From Bradymonadales bacterium (GTDB lineage: Bacteria > Bdellovibrionota > UBA2394): a stretch of DNA of 43,787 bases. Within the stretch, counting starts at the first letter, position 1, and the number at the start of each line of letters is the position of its first letter. The position numbers were made by a program, and so were the translations under genes. The stretch lies in assembly GCA_007693605.1 (NCBI GenBank), contig REDG01000053.1, positions 1-43,787 on the forward strand. The letters are read 5' to 3'. Under the pieces are notes generated by a model. It made no database searches. It had not been told where the DNA came from and saw only the letters and a list, made by a program, of their open reading frames with translations. Below are positions 8,074 through 16,106 of this stretch, piece by piece.

Positions 8074-8781
8074 CCACTGCCCCATATTCAGAGCCCAGGC
8101 CTCTTCAAATCCCACTTGAGCTTCTTTGCTGAACTCAATGAGAAATCGGGCACTAAAGATGAGTGCTAACGCCAATCCAAAGAAGAATCCGTTTTGAACT
8201 GGAATCTTCTTTCGATACAGGCTCCAAGTGAACAGAAAAATCGCAAGATAACTCAGAGCCTCATAGATCTGCGAGGGATGTCGAGCGACACTGTCGATGC
8301 GCTCGAAAACCACTCCCCAAAAGAGATGGGTTGGCTTGCCAATAATTTCTGAGTTGAAAAAATTTCCGACGCGAATCAGCGCGCCCCCCAAGGGTATGGC
8401 CAGACAAATTCGATCCAGAACCCAGGAAAAAGAAAACTGCTTGTACTTTCTCGCAAAAAGAAAGATCGCAATAAAGACCCCAATCGCCGCCCCGTGACTG
8501 GCGAGGCCCCCTTTCCACACAAACAGAATCTCTAGGGGGTTGGCGAGGTAGAAGCCCGGCTCATAAAACAAGCAATGCCCCAATCGGGCGCCGACGACAG
8601 TTCCCACAATGATCCGAATGAGAAGGGGGTCAAGAGCCTTGAGATTCTTGTTCTCTAGCACAAAACAGCGCTTGACGACCAGATAACCCGCCACGAAAGC
8701 CAAGGCAAATAGGACGCCATACCATCGGGGTGCGAGTGGCCCGAGCTCAAAAATCTCAGGTGAAACATTCCAGCGAATCAT
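7990..8781 (-). CDS. lgt: Prolipoprotein diacylglyceryl transferase
   Basis: Inner-membrane enzyme that transfers diacylglycerol from phosphatidylglycerol to the lipobox cysteine of prolipoproteins, the first step of lipoprotein maturation. At 263 residues with seven hydrophobic segments it is normal for Lgt. Signature residues are GGLASHGAAIG (H96), the Lgt signature GALIRVGNFFNSEIIGKPT with R137 and N140, and RHPSQIYEA (167-175). Clients are encoded in this window (lipoproteins at 19.8 and 31.1 kb). It follows two unknown genes (9210-9899 and 8860-9132) on the same strand. Its 3' end overlaps that of the convergent EamA gene by 84 bases. Confidence 0.96.
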   Translation of the reverse strand: MIRWNVSPEIFELGPLAPRWYGVLFALAFVAGYLVVKRCFVLENKNLKALDPLLIRIIVGTVVGARLGHCLFYEPGFYLANPLEILFVWKGGLASHGAAIGVFIAIFLFARKYKQFSFSWVLDRICLAIPLGGALIRVGNFFNSEIIGKPTHLFWGVVFERIDSVARHPSQIYEALSYLAIFLFTWSLYRKKIPVQNGFFFGLALALIFSARFLIEFSKEAQVGFEEAWALNMGQWLSLPFIAIGLFLVFRLWGSRPQEKNRN

Positions 8782-8859
8782 TCAATGGGAGTTTTCCGGC
8801 TTTTTGGTGGCGGATCAAGAAGAAGTCTTGAAATCTACAGCTGCGAGTTGGAAAAAGAA

Positions 8860-9132
8860 CTAGGGTGTCTGTAGGCCCGCCGTTGAGTGGTCTGAAATCC
8901 GTCGCAGCTCCTGCAATAGAGACTCTTCGACGAGGCTTAGGCGGTCTTTCGTTTCGAGTTCTCGAAGTAGATCCACCCAATCCAGTTCAGACCACGAGAG
9001 TTCGGCCATGACTTGAGTCAGACTTTGCCTGACTTCGTTTTGAAGACGGGTCTGCTTCTCGATCTGAACAAAAAGCCCTTGAACCAAGCTAAAGACCACG
9101 AGAACGAGAACCCCTAGGTGTAGATGCCCCAT
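8860..9132 (-). CDS. Small membrane-anchored coiled-coil protein
   Basis: A 90-residue protein with one N-terminal hydrophobic helix (HLGVLVLVVFSLVQGLFVQI, residues ~5-24) and then a charged, heptad-like region (EKQTRLQNEVRQSLTQVM and onwards), a plan like FtsB/FtsL or other bitopic coiled-coil proteins. No specific family recognised. It sits between a hypothetical gene and lgt on the same strand, with gaps of under 80 bases, so co-transcription is likely. No clear ribosome binding site precedes the ATG, so a different start is possible. Confidence 0.5.
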   Translation of the reverse strand: MGHLHLGVLVLVVFSLVQGLFVQIEKQTRLQNEVRQSLTQVMAELSWSELDWVDLLRELETKDRLSLVEESLLQELRRISDHSTAGLQTP

Positions 9133-9209
9133 CGAGACGGGAGTTAGCCAATCTCTCGGCAGATGACAATACCCGAAATGTCTTGAAATTTAGGGACTAG
9201 AGGCCGAAT

Positions 9210-9899
9210 TCAGGCCTTTTCGCGAGAACCCCTCTGCATGAACTCCAGAAAGAGCTCAGCGCGCCGTTCGGTCTTGAAGTAATGCTGAATTTGGGACCGA
9301 TTTCTCAAGTCAAAAGCCTCGGGCTCTTCGCTCACAAACTCGTCCACTTTTTCTTCCACAAAATCATGAAACTCCGTCTGGTGCTGATTCATTTGGATGA
9401 GAGTCTCAGAGAGAAAAAACAGATACTCAGGCACAAAGGGGTAGAGCTTCTCTTTTAAGAGCGGCGGAGCTTCAGACAAAGCGACCACTTGAACTTCGTG
9501 ATCAGAGAGTTCCCGTTCCCAGTCTAGGGGTACGGCCGCTTGAAGGTAGGGCGGCGAGTGAGTTGTGATACTCACGACCTCAGCGCCTTCCATTCTCGGC
9601 AACTCCAGGCATTCTAGCACATAGATGAGCTGGCGTTCTCCCCTCCACGACCCCCAGCCAATGCGCTCCAAGATCCAGATTTCAGAACCCTCAGCATTCT
9701 CTCCAATTCGCCAAGCGTCTACCTTCAGAAAGAGCGGAAAGTCGTGCTGAAACCGTCGCAGCTGAGACTCAATTTCGCCAAGAGCGAGATCAAACTGTTG
9801 GAGCACAGGCTCAAGAGACTGCCCCTCGATACTTAGGAGCGCCTCAGCCCTAGATTCTAGTAATTTTGGCAAGAACAAGCTTTTAGCCACAATCCCCAT
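9210..9899 (-). CDS. Hypothetical cytoplasmic protein upstream of lgt
   Basis: A 229-residue acidic protein without signal or membrane segments. It contains alternating alpha/beta stretches (WRIGENAEGSEIWILERIGW, RQLIYVLECLEL, VVSITTHSPP) and a helical Glu-rich C-terminus (HDFVEEKVDEFVSEEPEAF). I do not recognise the family. The ATG at 9899 sits directly against a GGGAG; the GTG at 9890 (fourth codon) has that same GGGAG at better spacing and may be the real start. First gene of a probable operon with a small coiled-coil protein and lgt. Confidence 0.65.
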   Translation of the reverse strand: MGIVAKSLFLPKLLESRAEALLSIEGQSLEPVLQQFDLALGEIESQLRRFQHDFPLFLKVDAWRIGENAEGSEIWILERIGWGSWRGERQLIYVLECLELPRMEGAEVVSITTHSPPYLQAAVPLDWERELSDHEVQVVALSEAPPLLKEKLYPFVPEYLFFLSETLIQMNQHQTEFHDFVEEKVDEFVSEEPEAFDLRNRSQIQHYFKTERRAELFLEFMQRGSREKA

Positions 9900-10008
9900 C
9901 TCCCAGCTTTAGTATAACAAGCTTGTAAGCATTCGGAAGAAGGGCTTTAAAAAAATCTCTGTTCTAAAGGAGATTCGTCTTCGCGAAGCCTTCTTCTTGT
10001 CTCCAAGA

Positions 10009-10034
10009 AAAAAATCAAAGGGGCTTGATTTTTT
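10009..10034. terminator. A/T-rich hairpin between divergent genes
   Basis: AAAAAATCAA (10009-10018) and TTGATTTTTT (10025-10034) form a perfect 10-bp stem around the loop AGGGGC. The T-run would make it an intrinsic terminator on either strand. It sits in the 181-base gap between two divergent genes, about 46 bases before the outer-membrane protein start, so it may be a 5'-leader attenuator or operator instead of an end-of-gene terminator. Confidence 0.45.
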
Positions 10035-10080
10035 CTAAATTTTGATCGCCCTTCATTTTTTTTTCGGACATTCTAGGCCC

Positions 10081-11199
10081 ATGCGTTTTCTTCCCTTGTT
10101 GCTTGTTGGTTTGGGTCTGAACTCCGCCGCCTTGGCCAATCCAACGGAACGGCAAGAGCAAGCCGGGCCCCTGGCTCAGTGGTCTTTGAATCTTGCAGGA
10201 AGGCTGCAGCCAAACAATGAACCTGAGAGCGTTCATTTTTTTCCAAAACCCTATGTGGCTTATTCCCGAATGAATGCCGATCGCAGTCAACAGTCTTTGT
10301 TTTTAGTCGGGGGCTTGTTCAATCGGGTGAGCCATCATCAAAGGCTGAATGAGAATTGGGATGCTTCAGGAAGTTTGCAGGCGGTTACCTATATTGGAGG
10401 AGATCGCCCGCGCATCGACGGAGACGACTTTTTGAATCAGTTCGACTTTCGATCCAACGATCTTTCGGGTGAGCTTGGCCTTCATTACCGATTTCAAGCT
10501 TTGGAGTTTCCATTGAGAGCAAGTCTGGTCGCAAGATCTCAAGTCTCTTGGAGCTTTCAGAGGAAAAATCCGGAGGGAAGAAATCCTCCTAAATTCCACG
10601 GTCAACTGGGTCCTTTGCTTCGGGTCTCAAGAGCCCAAGCCTTGAGGAGCCGGATTCACGATCGAGGTTTCTTTCCTCAGGCCTATGCCTCTTATCAGCA
10701 TCGATTGGGTTGGGATCTTGAGTCGCTCGTCAATCGTCGGCAACTGGGGGGCAAGACTTGGTTTGAGTTTGGGGGGGGATTTCAACATCTCTGGGCCCTG
10801 AATTCAGATGATCGAGTCCTTTTTGAGGGCAGTGGCTACTGGATTGCCCGTGGAGATCGGCTCAATTCTGTGCCGGGCCGGCAGTTTCAAGGGGATGCCT
10901 ATTCAAAGTTCTTTTCAGAGATTCGAGCCGACCGCTTCTTGGAGGCGGGCTTTAGTTCACTCAACCGTCTGAGCCTTCGAGGTGATGTCTGGATCCAGCG
11001 AAGTCTTCAGTTCTTTCATTTTCGAGAAGTCGGCCTTTTCGACCTCAGAAAGCGTAGCGGCCTGAACGCAAGCTTGGAGCTTCTGGGGGAATCTTGGAAT
11101 CGATTCGACTGGAGTTTCTACTACGGAGCCTCTTACGGATTACGAAAAGATCCGCTCTTGACCCATGAACTGGGCTTTCGAACTTCTTATCGTTTGTAG
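10081..11199 (+). CDS. Outer-membrane beta-barrel protein (putative)
   Basis: A 372-residue exported protein. The ATG at 10081 gives a clean signal peptide (MRFLPLLLVGLGLNSAALA, cut before NPTER); an upstream in-frame start at 10042 would spoil it. The mature part is rich in aromatic and alternating polar/apolar segments ending in tyrosine or phenylalanine (WFEFGGGFQHLW, WSFYYGASYGL, LGFRTSYRL), as in beta-barrels of about 12-16 strands. No family recognised. It is preceded by an A/T hairpin in the leader. Confidence 0.72.
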   Translation: MRFLPLLLVGLGLNSAALANPTERQEQAGPLAQWSLNLAGRLQPNNEPESVHFFPKPYVAYSRMNADRSQQSLFLVGGLFNRVSHHQRLNENWDASGSLQAVTYIGGDRPRIDGDDFLNQFDFRSNDLSGELGLHYRFQALEFPLRASLVARSQVSWSFQRKNPEGRNPPKFHGQLGPLLRVSRAQALRSRIHDRGFFPQAYASYQHRLGWDLESLVNRRQLGGKTWFEFGGGFQHLWALNSDDRVLFEGSGYWIARGDRLNSVPGRQFQGDAYSKFFSEIRADRFLEAGFSSLNRLSLRGDVWIQRSLQFFHFREVGLFDLRKRSGLNASLELLGESWNRFDWSFYYGASYGLRKDPLLTHELGFRTSYRL

Positions 11200-11383
11200 T
11201 GCAAGGGCCTTAGAGAAGAACATTGAGGCATTCTCAAAAGAGGAGCCCCTCGACTGAAGTTCCGCTTCAATATTTCAAGACTTGCCCACTTTCCTTTCTA
11301 GTAACTTGGTCTATAAGGAAGCTCAGAGGCCTTAAAAACTAAAACAAATATGTATTATGTAAACCTGTAAATCGATTTTCCTC

Positions 11384-12025
11384 ATGCAAAAAGAAAAAAA
11401 AGCCGCCGCACTCATCTGGAAGGGAGACATTTTCGATGCTCTTGCCTATTTCGAACTCAAGAGCCCTCGAATTGATCTTCAATGTCTCATTGTGCCCGTC
11501 GATGAAGAAGGCAATCTCTGGGGAAGTCGGGTCCCCTTCCCTCTTCTAGAGGCTCAAGCAGAATCCCTAGAGATCAGTGTTCGCAAATGCGTGCTTTCCC
11601 AATGGTCTTGGGAGGGGTTGAGTCTGGGCTGTCGAGATCTTTTGAAAGATCAAAGCTTAGAGCTTTTGGCCTTCTCAGACTTTCAAAGAGATCCAGACTG
11701 GGAAAAGCTTGCCAAGGCTGAAGGTCTTTCTCTTTTGTGGCCTATGCAATCCTGGACCATTGAGCTTGCGAGAAATGCTTTCTTGAGTATGGGCCACGAG
11801 GCCCTCATTTATGAGTCTAAAGTTCCAGAGTTTTTGGGAACGGCTGTTAACAGGGCTGTACTGGAGAGGGCGATGCAAGAAGGGGAGCTGTTCTTCAAAG
11901 CTTTCGTTTACAACGGTCCTTTTTTTCAAAGAAAAATTGCTTTAGGCTGCCAAGAGGGGCAAGCGGCGGAGGCTGGACCGCTTCTCCTTCAACTCCTAGA
12001 TAAGAAATCGGAGAGGTACCACTGA
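11384..12025 (+). CDS. DUF71/Dph6-like protein with degenerate PP-loop, putative B12 salvage
   Basis: A 213-residue protein of the DUF71/COG2102 (MJ0570, Dph6-like) type, recognised by the order of family motifs: PLLEAQAESLEI, AFSDFQRDPDWEKLAKAEGL, LWPMQSW, the EFLGTAVNR segment and, near the end, GELFFKAFVYNGPFFQRKI, which corresponds to GEyhT.VydGP.F. The N-terminal ATP-pyrophosphatase loop SGGKDS is degenerate here (ALIWKGDIFDALAYFE), so ATP binding in the usual way is doubtful. From memory, comparative genomics assigned one bacterial DUF71 subgroup to cobalamin salvage rather than diphthamide synthesis, and bacteria have no diphthamide. The next gene, overlapping by one base (TGATG), encodes a DUF6580-like membrane protein. 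No cobalamin riboswitch was seen upstream. Confidence 0.66.
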   Translation: MQKEKKAAALIWKGDIFDALAYFELKSPRIDLQCLIVPVDEEGNLWGSRVPFPLLEAQAESLEISVRKCVLSQWSWEGLSLGCRDLLKDQSLELLAFSDFQRDPDWEKLAKAEGLSLLWPMQSWTIELARNAFLSMGHEALIYESKVPEFLGTAVNRAVLERAMQEGELFFKAFVYNGPFFQRKIALGCQEGQAAEAGPLLLQLLDKKSERYH

Positions 12026-12615
12026 TGACGGAACAGAAAGAGTCGAGAAAAGAAATGAAGACTGAAAAGTTGATCTCCTTGGGGCTGGTTTGCTTGGCGG
12101 TCGCACTGAGTTTTGCGTTTTCGTTTCTGATAGACGCACCGGCAAACTTTTCAATCTTGGGGGCCAGTTTATTGGTGCTTGCCGTTTTTATTCGTCATCT
12201 TCCCTGGCTTCTGTTTTTGAGCCTTCTTTTGATTGTGGCCAATCTACTTCAAGGCCCCAGCTTTCCGGGTATGGGCTGGCACCTGATGAGTTTTGGGGTT
12301 TATCTGGCCATTGGTCGTTGGTGGAAGAGAGACTTTGGCTGGACTCGATCGATTTCAAGCCCCGTATTGGCAAGCCTTTGTTTCTTTGTGGTCTCAAATC
12401 TGGGAGTTTGGCTTTGGAGCCCTCTCTATGAGGTCAGCCTAAGTGGGCTTGTGCTTTGTTTTACCATGGCCATTCCCTTTGGTCTGAAGAGCCTGTTGGC
12501 AGATTGCTTTTTCACGGCCTGCTTCATCGGACTAAGTGCTTGGGCGCATCAGAGACTGTCAGACGAAAGCTTTTCTGAAAAGATCAGTCTTCAGACCCAG
12601 CCAATCGAACTATAG
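12025..12615 (+). CDS. DUF6580-like membrane protein (ECF S-component-like)
   Basis: A 196-residue protein with five to six hydrophobic helices. The segment FFVVSNLGVWLW followed by CFTMAIPFGLKSLLADCFFTACF matches the conserved core of DUF6580-like proteins, which resemble substrate-binding S components of energy-coupling-factor vitamin transporters. Translation is coupled to the DUF71-like gene by a one-base stop/start overlap. Such pairs are found in other bacteria near vitamin B12 receptors, so uptake or salvage of a corrinoid is the favoured guess. No ATPase or T component is in the window. The start could also be the second Met (residue 11). Confidence 0.62.
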   Translation: MTEQKESRKEMKTEKLISLGLVCLAVALSFAFSFLIDAPANFSILGASLLVLAVFIRHLPWLLFLSLLLIVANLLQGPSFPGMGWHLMSFGVYLAIGRWWKRDFGWTRSISSPVLASLCFFVVSNLGVWLWSPLYEVSLSGLVLCFTMAIPFGLKSLLADCFFTACFIGLSAWAHQRLSDESFSEKISLQTQPIEL

Positions 12616-12669
12616 CGAAGCATGGGCCTTCAGTTCATTTCATTTGCAGGCCAGTCTTTGGCTCGATGG

Positions 12670-12879
12670 CCTGGAGGATTGAAAGGCATCCGCTGGGGAC
12701 CGCCTAGAATTCCAAACAACTTCGATGACTTCCAGGGCCCGCTCACCTGGATATCTGACTCTAAGGATGGCTGGATCGTTTCACTCATCACGATCCAGCC
12801 TCGCGCCGTTAATCCATTACTTCGTCTTACCATTCAGGCGCTCGGAGAGCCCCATCGGCTCCCTTTGAATCCTCCAGGC
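12670..12879. ncRNA. Nested long hairpin, possible structured RNA or mobile repeat
   Basis: An outer stem pairs GGCCTGGAGGATT (12670-12682) perfectly with AATCCTCCAGGCC (12867-12879). Pairing continues inward through AAAGG/CCTTT, CCG/CGG and TGGGG/CCCCA with single mismatches, over about 33 bases of each arm. Inside lies a second perfect 11-bp stem, GGCTGGATCGT (12769-12779) with ACGATCCAGCC (12790-12800), and a CCAGG/CCTGG hairpin at about 12732-12749. It fills most of the 396-base gap between convergent genes 12025-12615 and 13012-13521. No known RNA family recognised. The strand of transcription, if any, is unknown. Confidence 0.5.
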
Positions 12880-12950
12880 CCAGGACACTCAGATTCATCC
12901 CTCCAGTTACCTTCTCACTCATTGTCCCAAGTCTCGCCGACTCTGCGAAC

Positions 12951-13002
12951 ATCGTCGACCGGAGGTCGACCTGAATGAGGGAGCAGATGGGCCCTTAGCG
13001 CC
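12951..13002 (-). repeat. Dispersed palindromic repeat, copy A
   Basis: Contains GTCGACC-gga-GGTCGAC (12954-12970), a perfect 7-bp palindromic stem, followed by a conserved ~30-base tail that ends GGGCCCTTAGCGCC. The same unit occurs at 23214-23264 with about 80 percent identity and partly at 23034-23071. It is intergenic, between the end of the nested hairpin and the basic-protein gene. No gene is visible in the whole stretch 12616-13011. Confidence 0.65.
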
Positions 13003-13011
13003 ACTCGCCCG

Positions 13012-13521
13012 TTAGCGAGAGTCTCTCTTCCCCTGCCGCCGCCTCCCCGCAGCCCGAAGATGACCCATGATTCGTTTTTGAGCCGTCATTTCAAATCGCT
13101 GACTCTTTCTCAAGCCCACCGGAGCTGTCGAGCCGATAGGTTTCTTTGCCTTCGAAGATTTTGTGGCCCTCTTCTTTTTCTTTTGCTCTCTCTTTTCGCG
13201 CTTAAGTTCTTTCTTCTTTTCTAAAAGCCGCTTTTGTTTCAATTTTTGATGAGCGGTCTCAAAGGCATTCACGCAGCGGCTGAATATATCGAGCTTGTCT
13301 CTGCTGCGATTTTTAACCGTCTCAATTCCTTCTCGTTTCTTTAAAATTCGCTGCTTCTTCCACTGAGTTCTCGCCTTATCTCGGTACTTTCGAGCAAGTC
13401 TAATCTTAGTAGTCAAATCTTCTTCATTCCAATTCTTAATCTGCTTTGGCCCGGCTTCTTCAAACAGTTTAAATTCCTGTCGATTGAGAAGAGTTTTTGC
13501 CTTTTGCTTTGAAATTGCCAT
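13012..13521 (-). CDS. Highly basic Lys/Arg-rich protein
   Basis: A 169-residue protein, about a third Lys plus Arg, with coiled-coil-like middle (residues ~40-115, AFETAHQKLKQKRLLEKKKELKR) and a C-terminal motif of the form RI.GH..A.GRR.Q.KRD.R, which I have seen in small basic hypothetical proteins of other bacteria. The charge suggests nucleic-acid binding (nucleoid- or ribosome-associated), but no function is known to me. A strong AAAGGAG ribosome binding site precedes the ATG. It starts three bases after the end of cdd, so the two are co-transcribed. Confidence 0.72.
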   Translation of the reverse strand: MAISKQKAKTLLNRQEFKLFEEAGPKQIKNWNEEDLTTKIRLARKYRDKARTQWKKQRILKKREGIETVKNRSRDKLDIFSRCVNAFETAHQKLKQKRLLEKKKELKREKREQKKKKRATKSSKAKKPIGSTAPVGLRKSQRFEMTAQKRIMGHLRAAGRRRQGKRDSR

Positions 13522-13524
13522 GAG

Positions 13525-14007
13525 CTATCTCCTTTGCGCTTGTTTTGATTTGAGCTTTAAATCTTTTTTTGTGAATCGAAAACCGAACAGCTCTTTGAGT
13601 CGATAGAGGCCAAGAATTTCTTTTGGATTTGCGATCCACAGCTTGGTATCTGGGCCAGAAAATTCTGAAATCACTTGAAGACACATTCCACAGGGGGCCG
13701 CACCCTCTGAATTTGAAGTCACCAAACAAATCTCATCAATGCGACGATGGCCGGCAGCAACAGCTGTGACAATGGCCACCCGTTCAGCGCAAATGGTGGC
13801 CCCATAGCTTGCGTTTTCAACATTGGTGCCGGCAAAAAACTGGCGGCCCGATCGCACAGAAGCTCCCACTGGATATTTGGAATAGGGAGAGTAAGAGCGA
13901 GTTTGTGCTTCTTTAGCAAGCTGATAGAGCTTTTTCGTGGAGCTCGTGACGAGCTTTCGCCACTCTGCCACTGCATCTTTGACCGAGTTTTTTTTTGGTT
14001 TCGGCAC
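13525..14007 (-). CDS. cdd: Cytidine deaminase
   Basis: Deaminates cytidine and deoxycytidine to uridine and deoxyuridine in pyrimidine salvage. The zinc-binding catalytic signatures are clear: TNVENASYGATICAERVAI with C73 (ligand) and E75 (proton shuttle), and PCGMC with C106 and C109. The family core starts near residue 27 (LYQLAKEAQTRSYSPYSKYPVGA), so the GTG start gives a ~25-residue N-terminal extension, and the C-terminus is also longer and basic (TKKDLKLKSKQAQRR). The total of 160 residues compares with about 130 for the short tetrameric class. Divergent from hemH, with 43 bases between them. Confidence 0.94.
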   Translation of the reverse strand: MPKPKKNSVKDAVAEWRKLVTSSTKKLYQLAKEAQTRSYSPYSKYPVGASVRSGRQFFAGTNVENASYGATICAERVAIVTAVAAGHRRIDEICLVTSNSEGAAPCGMCLQVISEFSGPDTKLWIANPKEILGLYRLKELFGFRFTKKDLKLKSKQAQRR

Positions 14008-14050
14008 TGTCTTTCTGGCCTCTCTTTGTTTAAAGTCTATCGAAGTTCTT

Positions 14051-15073
14051 ATGCAAAAAAAAGGAATTTGGCTGATTCAACTGGGGAGTCCTCGCTCTCC
14101 TAAGCGCGGGGATGTCGCCGCTTACCTTCGTGAGTTTTTAAGCGATCCAAGAATGATTCAACTCCCTAGCCCTCTTCGCTGGGGCTTGGTCAACTGCATC
14201 ATCGCGCCTTTCCGCTCAAAAAAGAGTGCAGCCGCTTACTCTAGCATCTGGGGAAAGAATGGATCTCCCCTGGTGACCCATAGCGAGGATCTCGCTGTAG
14301 CCATTCAAAAGAGACTGCCCTCAGACATATGGGTCGAACTGAGTATGCGCTACGGCTCTCCCAGCATTGAACAGGGCTGGCAGAGAATCAAAGAACGAGG
14401 AGTGACGGATCTAAAGATCTTGCCCTTATTCCCTCAGTATTCTTTCTCGACTTCCGCATCCGTCTTTGATGCCATCTCGAACATTTGGAAGTCTGAGCCC
14501 GTTCTTCCAAATCATCAGTTTTTCAGTTTCTTCTATCAGCACGAGGCTTTCATCGAGGCCTTTGCCCAAGTCGGAGAGAACTTTGACTTTGATGCTTACG
14601 ATCATATTCTGATGAGCTATCACGGGCTGCCGGAATCCTATGTCAAGCAAACAGGAAAGGAGTGTCTTTTAAACGAAAGATGCTGCGATCGAATAGATGA
14701 GAGGAATGCATTTTGTTACCGAGCGCAGTGCTTTGACAGTTCTCGCCGTTTGATGGAGCGCCTTAAAATTCCAAAGAACAAAGTGACGGTTTGTTTTCAG
14801 TCGAGACTTTCAGGACCTCCGTGGATTCGACCCTTCACAGACCATGTCGTATTGGATTTGGCCAAGCAGTCTTGCAAAAGGCTCCTGGTCTTCTGCCCGT
14901 CCTTTGTGGCCGATTGTTTAGAAACCATTGAGGAGATTGGAATTCGGGCTCGCGAAGACTTTGTTGAGGCGGGTGGAGAAGAGTTAACTCTTGTCCCCTC
15001 CTTAAATGCCCATCCGGCCTGGGTGGAGGCCTGCCTTCAAATTCTCAAAGAAAAGCCCCTAGAAAGCCCTTAA
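14051..15073 (+). CDS. hemH: Ferrochelatase
   Basis: Inserts Fe2+ into protoporphyrin IX to make protoheme. From the ATG at 14051 (340 residues) the protein starts with the family's WLIQLGSPRSP. The catalytic histidine is H191 in SYHGLPESY and the conserved acidic residue is E291 in CLETIEEIG. Between them lie C205, C211, C212, C222 and C227 in a short internal segment (KECLLNERCC...FCYRAQC). Similar internal cysteine clusters hold a [2Fe-2S] centre in some bacterial ferrochelatases, so a cluster is possible here; this is inference. Product heme feeds the ctaA step at the left of the window. A CCGAGC-ttcg-GCTCG hairpin (15089-15103) lies just after the stop and just before the HD-GYP gene. 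Confidence 0.95.
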   Translation: MQKKGIWLIQLGSPRSPKRGDVAAYLREFLSDPRMIQLPSPLRWGLVNCIIAPFRSKKSAAAYSSIWGKNGSPLVTHSEDLAVAIQKRLPSDIWVELSMRYGSPSIEQGWQRIKERGVTDLKILPLFPQYSFSTSASVFDAISNIWKSEPVLPNHQFFSFFYQHEAFIEAFAQVGENFDFDAYDHILMSYHGLPESYVKQTGKECLLNERCCDRIDERNAFCYRAQCFDSSRRLMERLKIPKNKVTVCFQSRLSGPPWIRPFTDHVVLDLAKQSCKRLLVFCPSFVADCLETIEEIGIRAREDFVEAGGEELTLVPSLNAHPAWVEACLQILKEKPLESP

Positions 15074-15104
15074 ATCAAGACCTTAAAGCCGAGCTTCGGC
15101 TCGA

Positions 15105-16106
15105 ATGAATCATGATATGCTGGAGGGGATGGGAAAAGGGGCAGAGCTGAGCCGCTCGTCTGGGGAGGCGAAGTATTTTCAGATTCCAGTCAATCTCTAT
15201 CAGCCCGATGAGTTGATTCATCGGGATCTTTACCTATTCTATCAAGGAACTTACCTTCTCTTTCGGCCTAAGAATCTTCGATGGAACCAAAAGGATAATA
15301 AACAGTTAGAAGAGTTTGGCGTGAAGAGCCTCTACATCAAATGCGATGGCAAAGAGGAGGCAAATCAGTTTCTTGAGTGCAACCTCTCGCGCATTCTTCA
15401 AGAGGGAAAGATCGATTCAGGGCAAAAAGCTCAAATCATCTATGAAACTTCTACGGCCATTCTTGAAGACATCTTTTCAAGGCCGAATTCTCCGGAGCGA
15501 GTGAAGCGATCGGTCGAGTTCGTCAAAAACTCGGTGGAGTATCTGAAAGACAAAGAGAATTTCTTAGAATTGATGAAAATGGCTTCGAAGGATTTTTGTG
15601 AATACACTCACGCACTCCAAACGAGCGCTTACGCCATCTCTCTGGGGCGAGCCATCGGCATTAAGAGCTTTAATGAGCTGACCGCTCTTGGAGTCGGGTC
15701 GATTCTTCACGATGTTGGAAAGGTCAAGATTGATTCGAGAATTCTCGACAAAGGCGAGGCCCTGAATGACGATGAGAGACTTGAGGTGCAAAAGCACCCC
15801 CAATTGGGGTTTGAACTTCTGAGACGCCAAAGAAGCATCCCCGAAGAGGCTGAACTCATCATCCTACAGCACCACGAAAGACCAAACGGAAAGGGTTACC
15901 CCTACGGCATCAGTGATGATCTTCATATATGCTCCAAGATCGTAGCCTTGGTGGATTGTTACGACAGCATGACATCCAACCGTCGTTATCGAAAAAAACT
16001 CTCCCCCGTAAACGCGCTTCGCCTCATTCACACCGAACTGAGAGAAGAGTACGAGCCTCGACTGGTCACCGAATTCATTAAGGTCTTAGGAGTCAAGCCA
16101 TCATGA
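15105..16106 (+). CDS. HD-GYP domain protein (c-di-GMP phosphodiesterase), copy 1
   Basis: A 333-residue cytosolic protein. The N-terminal ~120 residues form a unit shared with the next gene (LYLFYQGTYLLFRP... KSLYIKC... NQFLECNLSRILQ), resembling the domain found before HD-GYP in other proteins. The C-terminal HD-GYP domain has H169, LHDVGK (H202, D203), HP at 231, QHHERPNGKGYPYG (255-268) and the late YDSMTSNRRYRK loop, so all metal ligands and the GYP motif are intact. The predicted reaction is hydrolysis of c-di-GMP to pGpG/GMP. The ATG at 15105 lacks a ribosome binding site and abuts a hairpin; ATG 15117 or 15129 are alternatives. It overlaps the next gene by four bases. Confidence 0.92.
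   Translation: MNHDMLEGMGKGAELSRSSGEAKYFQIPVNLYQPDELIHRDLYLFYQGTYLLFRPKNLRWNQKDNKQLEEFGVKSLYIKCDGKEEANQFLECNLSRILQEGKIDSGQKAQIIYETSTAILEDIFSRPNSPERVKRSVEFVKNSVEYLKDKENFLELMKMASKDFCEYTHALQTSAYAISLGRAIGIKSFNELTALGVGSILHDVGKVKIDSRILDKGEALNDDERLEVQKHPQLGFELLRRQRSIPEEAELIILQHHERPNGKGYPYGISDDLHICSKIVALVDCYDSMTSNRRYRKKLSPVNALRLIHTELREEYEPRLVTEFIKVLGVKPS

Noticed and set aside
8756..8980. 74-codon minus-strand frame between lgt and the small coiled-coil gene
   Set aside because: It overlaps both real genes out of frame and has a random composition.
11347..11362. A possible further copy of the AAATATGNCATATTT palindrome (AAATATGTATTATG)
   Set aside because: Only the left half matches; no palindrome.
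11200..11383. Cobalamin riboswitch ahead of the DUF71-like gene
   Set aside because: Looked for the B12-box GCCACTG and the other conserved parts in the 184-base leader and found none.
12622..12978. 118-codon frame on the plus strand
   Set aside because: Low-complexity Pro/Ser-rich translation; its DNA is accounted for by the nested hairpin and repeat copy A, and no start signal is seen.
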